Assembly: GCA_040380855.1 (NCBI GenBank) | Contig: JBEIIG010000006.1 | Location: forward strand, 1 to 64,000 | From: VFMC01 sp040380855 | Lineage (GTDB): Bacteria > Actinomycetota > Acidimicrobiia > Acidimicrobiales > Ilumatobacteraceae | DNA: 64,000 nucleotides | Reading direction: 5' to 3' | Shown: in pieces, positions 7,887-16,265 of the stretch | Position numbering within the stretch: position 1 is the first letter of the stretch | Layout of the letters: each line of letters opens with the position of its first letter | The notes under the pieces: model-generated | The model's database searches: none | What the model saw: the letters and a program-made list of their open reading frames with translations, nothing else | What the model was told of the DNA's origin: nothing | Position numbers and translations under genes: made by a program

Positions 7887-9302
7887 ATGACCGATCCGTA
7901 CGACCTCGTGATCGTCGGCCTCGGCTCGGCCGGCCGGGCGGCTGCCGAGATGGCCGCCGGGCTCGAACTCCGGGTGGCCGCCATCGAACGTGGCCGGCCC
8001 GGTGGGCATCGGGTATGGACCGGCGATGTGCCGATCGCCGCGCTCGCTGCATCGGCCCGAGTGGCGCACATGATGCGCCACGCCGACCACTTCGGGCTGC
8101 GGCCCGTCGAGCCCGATCTCGACCTGGCCGTGGTGTGGCGACGGATCCGAGCGGTGCAGGCCGGTGTCGCCGCCGATCAGGCCGGCGTCGAGCGGCTGCG
8201 CGATCTGGGTGTCGACGTGGTGCTGGGCACGGCACGGGCCAGCACCGACCCGGCGTCGCGACTCGATACGGTCGTCGTCGATTCGGCCGTCGACGGCCAG
8301 CACCTGGTGCGGGGCCGCTTCGTGCTGTGGTGCACGGGCAGCCGCCCCACCATCCCGCCGATCGCCGGGCTCGCCGACACGCCCCACCTCACGGCCGACA
8401 CCGTGTTCCACCTCGACCGACCGCCTCGCTCGATGATCGTGCTCGGGTCGGGGGCCCACGCGGTGTCGGTCGCACAGTCGCTGCAGCGCCTCGGGGTGGC
8501 CACCACACTGGTGGCCGAGGCGCCTCGGCTGCTGCCCCACGACGAACCGGGCCTCGTGAACCAACTCACCACCCAGTTGCAGCGCGAGGGTGTGACGGTG
8601 CACGTCGACGCGTGGGTCGATTCGGTGGGCCCTACCGACGACGGCGGGGTACGCGTCGTGCTCGACGACGAACGGGGCGAGGTGGTCGCAGGTGGGTTGT
8701 TGGTGATGGCAGGTCGATCGCCGGTGGCCGACGAATCGGCCATCGCCACCACCGACGACGGCCTCGACATCGACGCCCGCGGTCGCACCGCCCTGCGCAC
8801 GGTCTATGCGGCCGGTTCGATGACGGGTCGCCATCAGCGCCCGCACGCCGCAGCGCACGAAGCGGTGCGCGCAGTGCGCGACATGTTCCTGCCGGGCCGC
8901 GCCGGCACCGACGATCTGGTGCCCACCGCAACCTTCACCGAACCGGCGTTGGCACGTGTCGGCCTCACCAGCGCCGAGGCCGAGGTGCTCCACGGTGATG
9001 CGAGCGATGTGTGGCGGATCGATCTCGACCATCTCGACCGTGCTCGTGCGGATGGCGCGTCCGAAGGTGCCGTCGTGGTGGTCACGGCCAACGAACGCAT
9101 CGTGGGCGCTCATCTGCTGGCCCCCGACGCCGACGACATCATCCACGAACTGGCGCTCGCCGTGCGGCACGGGATGAAGCTCGCCGACCTCGCGGCGCTG
9201 GTGCACGTGCCCACCACCATCGCTGGCGGCGTCGGTCGCCTGGCCGTCGAATCGGGGATCGAACGGGTGCAGCGCTACCGATGGCTGCTGCGCCGACCCT
9301 GA
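7887..9302 (+). CDS. Disulfide-reductase-like FAD oxidoreductase lacking the catalytic residues
   Basis: 471 residues with the architecture of dihydrolipoamide dehydrogenase/mercuric reductase: FAD site YDLVIVGLGSAGRAA at the N-terminus, NAD(P) site SMIVLGSGAHAVSVAQSL near residue 190, second FAD motif TVYAAGSMTGR, and a C-terminal dimerisation domain. The redox-active C-x4-C site is gone: where the family has GGTCLNVGC the protein reads GGHRVWTGD. The catalytic His-Glu pair of the C-terminal HAHPT-x-x-E segment is also replaced (VHVPTTIAG). It should bind FAD and pyridine nucleotide but cannot do thiol-disulfide reduction. Quinone reductase-type or one-electron chemistry is possible. Confidence 0.8.
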   Translation: MTDPYDLVIVGLGSAGRAAAEMAAGLELRVAAIERGRPGGHRVWTGDVPIAALAASARVAHMMRHADHFGLRPVEPDLDLAVVWRRIRAVQAGVAADQAGVERLRDLGVDVVLGTARASTDPASRLDTVVVDSAVDGQHLVRGRFVLWCTGSRPTIPPIAGLADTPHLTADTVFHLDRPPRSMIVLGSGAHAVSVAQSLQRLGVATTLVAEAPRLLPHDEPGLVNQLTTQLQREGVTVHVDAWVDSVGPTDDGGVRVVLDDERGEVVAGGLLVMAGRSPVADESAIATTDDGLDIDARGRTALRTVYAAGSMTGRHQRPHAAAHEAVRAVRDMFLPGRAGTDDLVPTATFTEPALARVGLTSAEAEVLHGDASDVWRIDLDHLDRARADGASEGAVVVVTANERIVGAHLLAPDADDIIHELALAVRHGMKLADLAALVHVPTTIAGGVGRLAVESGIERVQRYRWLLRRP

Positions 9303-9357
9303 CCGAACCCCCGAACGTCGTCGGCTCTGGCAACATCGGCACCGTGAGGCGCACCCG

Positions 9358-10578
9358 ATGACCCCCTTCACCCGCCGCGGCGGGCAGGCCGCCACACGCA
9401 CGGTGGGTGCACTGGCCGCAGGCCTGGCACTGATCGCCGCCGCGTGCACGGTGAACACTCCCGACACACGCGAACCGCTGGTGCCGCTCATCCCACCCGA
9501 CCAGCTGCCGATCACCTCGCTCGCCGCCACCAGCACGACGGCGCCGAGCAGCGACCCGAACAGCCCGCTCATCGCCGCGCTCCCCGACGGCGACTGCGTG
9601 TATGCCGACGCGCCCGCCGCGGGCGAAGCGACGTTCATCGTCGGCGATCGCCTCATCGGCGCCTCCTTCGACGGGTCGTCGGTGCGCTGCCTCGCCCGGC
9701 TCACACTCGGCCAGATCGGGCCGACCGTGTGGTCGCCGGTCGCCAACCGAGCGGTGCTCAACGTCACCACCGTGTTCGACGTCTCGGGTGTGCGGGCATC
9801 GGGGTTCGACCCCACCGCCACCCGGATCGCCTGGCAGTACCCGGTTGGCGACGGGTTGATCGCACCCACGCCGTCGGAGAAGACCCTGGTGAGGCGCAGC
9901 GCCACCGACGGGTCGCAGCGCAGCGAGCTGACGTTCCTGGCACGGACCCGGCTGGCGCTGTCGCACCCGTCGGGCCTGGCGCTGCTCGCCGCGGGCCGAG
10001 CAGGCGACGGCAGCATCGGCGTGTTCCTCGCCGACCAGGCCGGCCAGGGTGCTCGCCCGCTGCTGTTCACCACCGACGACCGCTCGATCGACGAGTTGAG
10101 CGTCGACCAGTCGGGCCGGACGGCCTACGTCGTCAGCACCCGCAACGACGCGTTCGCACTGCATCGTCTGTCGCTGGCCGATCTCTCGGTGGCAGAGGTG
10201 TCGAGCTCGCAGACGCCGATCCTGCAGGCGGTACCGGGCCCGAGCGCTACGGCGGTGGCCTGGAAGAGCGGACTGTGCAACAGCATCACCTCGACCTGGG
10301 TGTTCGACGACCGCACCGGTTCGGCGGTCACGGTGGGATCGGGAACACCGCTCGACGGGCTGTCGGTGGCGCCGCTCGGCTGGCTCGACGCCGGCCGACT
10401 GGCGGTGGCGGCGCGGACGATCGGCTGCGACGGCCCGGCCGACATCTGGATCTGGAACCTGCTCGACGGCTCGGCCACCCTGCTCGTGAAGAGCGTCGTG
10501 CAGCCGTCGCTGCGCGTGGTACGACCCCAGGCCACGATGCCGCTGATCGATCCGGCCGTGCAGCCGCAACTGCTCTGA
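9358..10578 (+). CDS. Uncharacterised lipoprotein, possible beta-propeller
   Basis: 406 residues. A basic N-terminus and hydrophobic stretch end in ALIAAAC, a lipobox with Cys30, followed by a Thr/Ser/Pro linker. The remainder contains repeated beta-rich blades (for example SHPSGLALLAAG, VDQSGRTAYVVST, GWLDAGRLAVAA), reminiscent of WD40-like or TolB-type propellers, but I see no family signature. It is likely anchored on the outer face of the membrane. It converges on the MFS gene with a short palindrome between the stops. Confidence 0.65.
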   Translation: MTPFTRRGGQAATRTVGALAAGLALIAAACTVNTPDTREPLVPLIPPDQLPITSLAATSTTAPSSDPNSPLIAALPDGDCVYADAPAAGEATFIVGDRLIGASFDGSSVRCLARLTLGQIGPTVWSPVANRAVLNVTTVFDVSGVRASGFDPTATRIAWQYPVGDGLIAPTPSEKTLVRRSATDGSQRSELTFLARTRLALSHPSGLALLAAGRAGDGSIGVFLADQAGQGARPLLFTTDDRSIDELSVDQSGRTAYVVSTRNDAFALHRLSLADLSVAEVSSSQTPILQAVPGPSATAVAWKSGLCNSITSTWVFDDRTGSAVTVGSGTPLDGLSVAPLGWLDAGRLAVAARTIGCDGPADIWIWNLLDGSATLLVKSVVQPSLRVVRPQATMPLIDPAVQPQLL

Positions 10579-10584
10579 AGGGTA

Positions 10585-10598
10585 ACCCGCTAGCGGGT
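10585..10598. terminator. Short palindrome between convergent genes
   Basis: ACCCGCTAGCGGGT is a perfect 14-bp palindrome that includes the stop codon of the MFS gene and lies just after the lipoprotein stop. It can form a small hairpin with a CTAG loop, a weak bidirectional terminator candidate. Confidence 0.35.
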
Positions 10599-11861
10599 CT
10601 GTGCTCCTTCGACGTCGTCGAAGCGGTCGATGCGCCGTAGCGATGGGAAGGCCGCGCCCCAGCCCACCACGATGAACAGCGTCGCCACACCGCCGCCGAC
10701 GACGGTGGCCGGTGTACCGATCGCTTGGGCGACCACGCCGCTCTCGAACGCACCCAACTCGTTCGACGCGCCGATGAACACGTTCTCGACCGCCAGCACC
10801 CGGCCGCGTTTCTCGTCGGGGGTGACGAGCGGGACCAGCGAACTGCGGATGAAGACGCTCACCATGTCGGCCGCAGCGAGGATGATGAGGCTCAGGAAGG
10901 CCACCGTGTAACTACGGGTGAGGCCGAGCACGATGGTGGCCACACCGAACACACCCACCGCCGCCAACAGGGTGACGCCGATGTGTCGCCGCACAGGTCG
11001 AACCGCCAGCGCGATCGCCATCGTGGCCGCACCGATCCCGGGTGCGGCCCGCAGCCAGCCGTAGGCGATGTCGCCCACACCCAGTTGCTCCTCGGCGATC
11101 ACCGGCAGCAACGCCACGGCTCCACCGAAGAGCACCGCGAACAGGTCGAGCGAGATGGCGGCCAGCAGCACCGGGGTGCGCCTGATGAAGCGCAGGCCCT
11201 CCATCGCCGAGCGCAGGCTCGGCCGCTGATCGGGCGGCGGGGGTTCGGGAGTGCGCACGAACTGCAAGCGGAACAACCCGAGCCAACCGATGAAAATGAG
11301 CGCCGACGATCCGGCGTACGCCACCCACGGGCCGATCGAGTACAAGAACCCCGAGGTCGCTGGCCCGATGATGATGGCTGCGGTCCACGTTGCCGAGAAC
11401 AAAGCGATGGTTCGCGGCAGGCCACCTTCAGGGGCCACCATCGGCGGCATGGAACGCAACGCCGGCGCCTGGAACGCCCGGGCGATGCCGTAGACGAAGG
11501 CGATGACGAACAGCGGGAACGCCGATGTCGGTTCGGTGAGGGCGTACCACATCAGCGCGAGCGAGCCGAGCAGTTCGCCACCCACGGCGACGATGCCCAC
11601 CCGTCGACGGTCGAAGCGGTCGGCCACCGATCCGGTGACGAGGACGAGCAGAATGGCTGGCAAGAACTCGGCGAGGCCGATGAAGCCGATGTCGGCCTCG
11701 CGGTCGGTGATGTCGAACACCTGCTTCAACAGGGCAGCAGCCTGGAGCGACACCCCGCAGTAGAGAACGAAGTTGCACACCAGCAGGCGGCGCACCGGCA
11801 CCGATCGCCACAGATCGGCGACGGTGTACTGGGGGCTCGGGTCGATCGACGGGTTGTCCAC
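10590..11861 (-). CDS. MFS transporter, EntS/MFS_3-type exporter
   Basis: 423 residues with about 12 hydrophobic segments. The MFS loop 2-3 motif appears as GSVADRFDRRRVG near residue 75. The mid-protein loop SLRSAMEGLRFIRRTPVL and the ENVFIGASNELGAFESG region are typical of the EntS-like exporter group. Substrate unknown. I chose the GTG at 11861 (VDNPSIDPSPQYT); the upstream open frame is low-complexity Arg-rich and overlaps the divergent amidase. A TAGCGT hexamer lies 11 bases upstream. Confidence 0.8.
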   Translation of the reverse strand: MDNPSIDPSPQYTVADLWRSVPVRRLLVCNFVLYCGVSLQAAALLKQVFDITDREADIGFIGLAEFLPAILLVLVTGSVADRFDRRRVGIVAVGGELLGSLALMWYALTEPTSAFPLFVIAFVYGIARAFQAPALRSMPPMVAPEGGLPRTIALFSATWTAAIIIGPATSGFLYSIGPWVAYAGSSALIFIGWLGLFRLQFVRTPEPPPPDQRPSLRSAMEGLRFIRRTPVLLAAISLDLFAVLFGGAVALLPVIAEEQLGVGDIAYGWLRAAPGIGAATMAIALAVRPVRRHIGVTLLAAVGVFGVATIVLGLTRSYTVAFLSLIILAAADMVSVFIRSSLVPLVTPDEKRGRVLAVENVFIGASNELGAFESGVVAQAIGTPATVVGGGVATLFIVVGWGAAFPSLRRIDRFDDVEGAQTR

Positions 11862-11902
11862 GGCGGATCGGCACGCTACTCGCGGCGTGCTACAACCACC
11901 CC

Positions 11903-13354
11903 ATGACATCATTCGCCGACGAGACCCGCTGGATGGACGCCACCGATCAAGCCGCGCTGGTGCGCACCGGCGCAGCGAGCGCCGGTGAACTGCTCGAGGC
12001 GGCGATCGAGCGGATCGAGGCGATCGACCCCGCATTGAACGCTGTGAACCTCCGCTGGTTCGACCACGCCCGTGAGGTTGCGGCCGGAGCCCTGCCCGAG
12101 GGACCCTTTCGCGGCGTGCCCTTCTTGTTGAAGGACCTGTGGGCCGCATACGCGGGCCAACCGCTCAGCAACGGCAACAAGGCGCTGCGTGCCGCCGATG
12201 TGCGCCCCGAGTTCGACACCACGTTGGTGAGCCGCTTCAAGGCCGCCGGCCTGGTGATCGCCGGGCGCACGAACAGCCCCGAGTTCGGCGCGCTGCCCAC
12301 CACCGAACCCGAGGCCTGGGGCCCCACCCGCAACCCGTGGAACACCGACCACTCACCCGGCGGGTCGAGCGGTGGCTCGGCGGCGGCGGTGGCTGCGGGC
12401 ATGGTGCCCTTCGCCCACGCCAGCGACGGCGGCGGCTCGATCCGCATCCCCGCCTCGTGCTGCGGGCTGGTGGGCCTGAAGACCTCGCAGGGTCGCATCA
12501 CCCTCGGCCCCGCTCGTGACGAGAGCAACCTCGGCGTCGAGTTCTGTGTGAGCCGCAGTGTGCGCGACAGCGCAGCGCTGCTCGATGCGGTGCACGGGCC
12601 GGGCGTCGGCGACACGGTGATCGCACCCGCACCGGCGCGGCCGTACATCGACGAGGTGGGCGCCGACCCCGGCTCGTTGCGCATCGGCCTGCTCGACCAC
12701 CACCCCTTCGGTCACGCGGTGCACGTCGACTGCGCCGCCGCTGCCAACGAGGTGGGTCTGCTGCTCGAGGGCCTCGGCCACCGGGTCGAGCGCGGCTACC
12801 CCTCGGCCATGGCGAACCCCGAGTTCTCGCGGCGTTTCGGTGCACTGTGGAGCACGAACATGGGTATGGCGATCGAGCGGATCAGCGAGCAGTTGGGCCG
12901 CGAGGTCACCGTCGACGACGTCGAGTTGCACGACTGGGCGCAGGCGCAGTTCGCCCGCCAGTTCACGGCCACCGACTACGCCAAGGCGATGGCCGCCAAC
13001 GTGACGTTCCGTCGTGCCGTGCAGCAGTGGTGGGCGGGCGAACAGGGCAAAGGTCCGTTCGACCTGCTGCTCACACCCACCCTCGCCGAGCCCCCCACAC
13101 GGATCGGCGAGTTCGCCAACGATCCCGTCAGTCCGATGGCACCGTTGGTGCGTGCGGGCGGCTATGTGGCATTCACACCGCAGTTCAACTCGAGCGGCCA
13201 ACCGGCCATCAACCTGCCGATCGTGTGGAACGCGGCGGGCCTGCCCATCGGTGTGCAGCTCGTCGCCGCCTACGGGCGCGAGGACGTGCTGTTCCGCGTG
13301 GCGGCGCAACTCGAGCAGGCCCGACCCTGGGCCCATCGCCGTCCGGCGGCGTGA
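11903..13354 (+). CDS. Amidase (amidase-signature family)
   Basis: 483 residues. The Ser-cisSer-Lys triad of amidase-signature enzymes is visible: Lys in VPFLLKDLWAA near residue 80, Ser in SDGGGSIRIPASCCGLVGLK, and the nucleophile Ser in the same GGSIR block, preceded by the glycine-serine loop HSPGGSSGGSAAAVAAG. It hydrolyses an amide such as an amino-acid or aryl amide. It is not the GatA of this genome, which is the separate gene at 49908-51368. A variant hexamer, TACAAC, lies 6 bases before the ATG. Confidence 0.85.
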   Translation: MTSFADETRWMDATDQAALVRTGAASAGELLEAAIERIEAIDPALNAVNLRWFDHAREVAAGALPEGPFRGVPFLLKDLWAAYAGQPLSNGNKALRAADVRPEFDTTLVSRFKAAGLVIAGRTNSPEFGALPTTEPEAWGPTRNPWNTDHSPGGSSGGSAAAVAAGMVPFAHASDGGGSIRIPASCCGLVGLKTSQGRITLGPARDESNLGVEFCVSRSVRDSAALLDAVHGPGVGDTVIAPAPARPYIDEVGADPGSLRIGLLDHHPFGHAVHVDCAAAANEVGLLLEGLGHRVERGYPSAMANPEFSRRFGALWSTNMGMAIERISEQLGREVTVDDVELHDWAQAQFARQFTATDYAKAMAANVTFRRAVQQWWAGEQGKGPFDLLLTPTLAEPPTRIGEFANDPVSPMAPLVRAGGYVAFTPQFNSSGQPAINLPIVWNAAGLPIGVQLVAAYGREDVLFRVAAQLEQARPWAHRRPAA

Positions 13355-13382
13355 CCCGCCGCACGCCTCGTCAGCAACACGT

Positions 13383-14180
13383 CTAGCGAGCGGTCCACCC
13401 GCCGTCGACGAGCACGCTCTGGCCGGTCATGAACGTGCCGGCGGGCGTGGCCAGCAGCAGCAGCGCGCCGTCGAGTTCGTGCTCGGCGCCCATGCGCGGT
13501 ATGGGCGAGTTGGTGCGGATGAACTGCTGGCTGCCCTCGTCGGTGTCCATCCCGGCCGTCATCTCCGACGGGAACCAGCCGGGGCACAGCGCGTTCACAC
13601 GCACACCCTTGCGGGCCCACTGCAACGCCATCTCGCGGGTGAGGTTCACCACCGCGCCCTTGCTGGCGCAGTAGTGCGCCTGCTTGATCGGGGTCGACCC
13701 GACGTGGCCCAGCATCGATGCGACGTTCACGATGCTGCCACCGCCATTGGCGATCATCGACGGCGAACTCAACTTCGACAGGTGCCACAACGCGGTGACG
13801 TTCAGTTCCATCGCCTGGCGGAACGTGTCGAGGTCTTCCTCCTCGATCGACACCTTGTGGCCGATGCCCGCGTTGTTCACCAGCACGTCGATGCGGCCGA
13901 AGGCGGCCAGGGTGTCGGCCACGACGCGCTCGCGGTCGGCCGCAACGGCGAGGTCGGCGGCGACCGCCAGCGAACCGGGCAGCTGCTCCGACAGCGCGGC
14001 CAGTCGCTCGGTGCGCCGGGCCACCAGCACGACGCGGGCCCCGACGGCGTGGAGCACGCGGGCGAAGCGATCGCCGAGACCCGACGACGCGCCGGTGACG
14101 ATGGCCACCTTGCCGTCGAGTCGGAACAGGGCGAGGGGGTCGAGCAGACCGGAGGAAGCGGCGACAGGGACGTTCGTCAT
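13383..14180 (-). CDS. Short-chain dehydrogenase/reductase
   Basis: 265 residues, classical SDR. The NAD(P) site is KVAIVTGASSGLGDRFARVL; the NNAG motif is in VLVNNAGIGHKVS; the catalytic Ser is in GGSIVNVASMLGHV and Tyr/Lys in AHYCASKGAVVNL. The C-terminal GTFMTGQSVLVDGGWTAR is standard for SDRs that oxidise or reduce hydroxy/keto groups of lipids or sugars. The ATG at 14178-14180 is supported by TACTGT 6 bases upstream. The specific substrate is not evident. Confidence 0.88.
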   Translation of the reverse strand: MTNVPVAASSGLLDPLALFRLDGKVAIVTGASSGLGDRFARVLHAVGARVVLVARRTERLAALSEQLPGSLAVAADLAVAADRERVVADTLAAFGRIDVLVNNAGIGHKVSIEEEDLDTFRQAMELNVTALWHLSKLSSPSMIANGGGSIVNVASMLGHVGSTPIKQAHYCASKGAVVNLTREMALQWARKGVRVNALCPGWFPSEMTAGMDTDEGSQQFIRTNSPIPRMGAEHELDGALLLLATPAGTFMTGQSVLVDGGWTAR

Positions 14181-14186
14181 GGGCCG

Positions 14187-14192
14187 ACAGTA
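14187..14192 (-). promoter_or_regulatory. -10 hexamer TACTGT, leaderless promoter for SDR gene
   Basis: On the minus strand TACTGT is followed by 6 bases and the ATG at 14180. Confidence 0.5.
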
Positions 14193-14239
14193 CCGATCGG
14201 CCCGACCGGCCGCCTCGTTGTGTTGCTCTTCGATGACAT

Positions 14240-14279
14240 TGGTTCCAGCTGCGAGAAATGTTCGGCCCTCGCGGAACCA
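14240..14279. promoter_or_regulatory. Two-part inverted repeat in divergent intergenic region
   Basis: TGGTTCC (14240-14246) pairs with GGAACCA (14273-14279), and inside it GCGAG (14251-14255) pairs with CTCGC (14268-14272). It lies between the SDR gene and a small membrane protein gene. It shares the 10-mer ATTGGTTCCA (14239-14248) with the palindrome at 7254-7279, hinting at a common regulator. Confidence 0.4.
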
Positions 14280-14339
14280 TTCGCCCGTGAGCGACGTTTG
14301 ATGAGCGTCGGTGCGGCTGACGAACGGGAGGCAGGGACG

Positions 14340-14546
14340 ATGAACGACCACGCAGATCACGTCTCGATCGATTGGCGCGCCATCGTGTTGCTGGGGGTGG
14401 TGGCCAGCATCGTGGCCGCCCTCAGTGCCGTCGCATTGGCAGCGGTGCTGTCGGAGACCACCATCGTGGTCGGCGTCATCGTCGCGGCCACGCTGGCGAG
14501 CTGGTTCCAGCTCGAACACGGCGCCCGCCCCGTCCACCGGCACTGA
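14340..14546 (+). CDS. Small two-helix membrane protein
   Basis: 68 residues beginning MNDHADHVSIDWRAIVLLGV. Two hydrophobic helices (about residues 14-37 and 40-54) are separated by a short SET turn, and the tail is polar and His-rich. ATG 14340 follows GGGAGG with a good gap, so I think it is translated. I do not recognise the family. It is divergent from the SDR gene and precedes the hydrolase gene by 22 bases. Confidence 0.55.
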   Translation: MNDHADHVSIDWRAIVLLGVVASIVAALSAVALAAVLSETTIVVGVIVAATLASWFQLEHGARPVHRH

Positions 14547-14568
14547 CCGTGTGCAACGATGCGTTGCG

Positions 14569-15312
14569 ATGAGCGACGCATCGAACTCCCGACCCTTGGT
14601 GATCCTTGTGCACGGCGCCTGGCACGGCGCATGGTGCTACGCCGCGCTGCAGGCCGAACTCGACCAGCGCGGGATCGCCTCGCTGGCCATCGACCTCCCC
14701 GGCCACGGCGCGTCCACACTGCCGCTCGGCGATCTGCACGGCGACGCCCAGCACGTGGCCGATGTGGTGGCTGCACTCGACCGGCCGGTGGTGCTGGTGG
14801 GTCACAGCTACGGTGGCGCTGTCATCTCCGAAGCCGCAGTGCGGGTTGCCCGTGCGGGCACCGGCCCGGTGCGCCATCTCGTGTACCTCACGGCGTTCAT
14901 GCCCGACGAGGGCGAGAGCATCGGCACCCTCTTGGGCGGCATGCCTCGTGTGTCGGTGTTGCTGAACGCTGCCATCACACCCCGCGACGACGGCACGAGC
15001 GTGCTCGAACCCACCGCGGCGATTCCCGCCCTGTACGGCTCGTGCCCGCCCGCCGTGGCCGCTGCGTCGGTGGCCCGCCTGTCGCCGCAGCCGATGAGCA
15101 CGTTCGGCCAACCGGTCACCGGCACGGCGCGCGCCGGCACACCGACGACGTATGTGGTGTGCACCGAGGACCGGGCCATCGCGGTCGAGCACCAGCAGAT
15201 CATGGCCACCCGCTGCGACACGGTGGTGACGTTGCACACCGACCATTCGCCCTTCGCCTCGATGGTGGCCGACACCGCCGACGCCATCGAGTCGGCCCTG
15301 GCGAGGTCGTGA
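14569..15312 (+). CDS. Alpha/beta hydrolase
   Basis: 247 residues. The oxyanion segment is ILVHGAWHGAWCY, the nucleophile elbow is VLVGHSYGGAVIS (Ser near residue 84), a candidate acid is in CTEDRAIAVEH, and the catalytic His is in TDHSPFASM. This subgroup resembles plant hydroxynitrile-lyase/methylesterase-like hydrolases (HGAWHGAW). It is likely an esterase; substrate unknown. Its TGA overlaps the GTG of the following LLM gene (GTGA), so the two are translationally coupled. Confidence 0.85.
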   Translation: MSDASNSRPLVILVHGAWHGAWCYAALQAELDQRGIASLAIDLPGHGASTLPLGDLHGDAQHVADVVAALDRPVVLVGHSYGGAVISEAAVRVARAGTGPVRHLVYLTAFMPDEGESIGTLLGGMPRVSVLLNAAITPRDDGTSVLEPTAAIPALYGSCPPAVAAASVARLSPQPMSTFGQPVTGTARAGTPTTYVVCTEDRAIAVEHQQIMATRCDTVVTLHTDHSPFASMVADTADAIESALARS

Positions 15313-16229
15313 CCGTGACCGCACCGAAGGTTCGTATCGGCTACGGCTTCGGCGTGCGCACCCGGCTGAACGACGCCGGTTTCGCCCAGGTGGTCGACGC
15401 GCTCGAACGGTTGCGGTTCGACAGCCTGTGGCTGAGCGAGCGCATCGGTGGCGAGGCACCCGACCCGCTGGTGGCGATGGCGTTCGCCGCGGGTCGCACG
15501 ACGAAGTTGAAGTTCGGGATGAGCGTGATGGTGCTGCCCGGCCGCAACCCGGTGGTGCTGGCCAAAGAGCTGGCCACCCTCGACCGCCTGTCGAACGGTC
15601 GCCTCCTCCCGGCGTTCGGGCTCGGTGTGGCCGATCCGCACGAACAACAGGCGTTCGGGGTCGAGCGGTCCGAACGGGCCGCCCTGTTCGACGAGAGCCT
15701 CGCCGTGCTGCGCGCCTGCTGGAGCGGCACGCCGGTCACCCATCACGGCGCCCGCTTCCACTACGACGACCTGCAGGTGCTGCCCACACCCCGGCAGGAG
15801 CACATCGACGTGTGGCTGGGCGGTATCGCCCCGTCGGAGTTGCGCCGGGTGGGCCGCCTGGCCGACGGGTGGCTGCCCAGTTTCATCGTGCCCGACGACG
15901 CCGCCCGCGGCCGCGAGACGATCGAGGCGACGCTGGCCGAGCACGGTCGCACCATCGACGACGACCACTACGGCGTGCTCATCCCCTATGCCAACGGGCC
16001 GGTACCCGAGGCGCTGCTGGCCGGCCTGGCCAAGCGGCGGCCCGACCTCGCCGACCCCGGTGTGCTGGTGCCGCAGGGCTGGGATGCGCTGATGGCCATG
16101 ATCGACCGGTTCGTAGCGGTGGGCACCACCAAGTTCGTCATCCTGCCCCTCAGCGAGCCGGCCACCCCCGATCTGTGGGAGGCACACCTCGAAGAGGCCG
16201 CCCCGATCGTGCTCGCTCGCCAGACCTGA
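15309..16229 (+). CDS. LLM-class flavin/F420-dependent oxidoreductase
   Basis: 306 residues of luciferase-like barrel. LLM features include FDSLWLSERIGGEAPDPL near the N-terminus, KFGMSVMVLPGRNPVVLAKE, LLPAFGLGVADPHEQQAFGV and IDVWLGGIAPSELRRVGRLA. It is a predicted flavin- or F420-linked monooxygenase or dehydrogenase. The GTG at 15309 overlaps the preceding hydrolase stop by four bases; a second in-frame GTG at 15315 is an alternative. The pairing with a hydrolase suggests oxidation then hydrolysis of a lactone or ester. Confidence 0.85.
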   Translation: MTVTAPKVRIGYGFGVRTRLNDAGFAQVVDALERLRFDSLWLSERIGGEAPDPLVAMAFAAGRTTKLKFGMSVMVLPGRNPVVLAKELATLDRLSNGRLLPAFGLGVADPHEQQAFGVERSERAALFDESLAVLRACWSGTPVTHHGARFHYDDLQVLPTPRQEHIDVWLGGIAPSELRRVGRLADGWLPSFIVPDDAARGRETIEATLAEHGRTIDDDHYGVLIPYANGPVPEALLAGLAKRRPDLADPGVLVPQGWDALMAMIDRFVAVGTTKFVILPLSEPATPDLWEAHLEEAAPIVLARQT

Positions 16230-16265
16230 GCCCGCCAGACCCGCGCCGCATCGACGCTGCACGCC

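Noticed and set aside
11903..13354. A second gatA
   Set aside because: It has the amidase signature, but a separate complete gatCAB cluster exists at 48469-51667 and this protein lacks GatA-specific stretches such as NMCTRGVPTTCSS.
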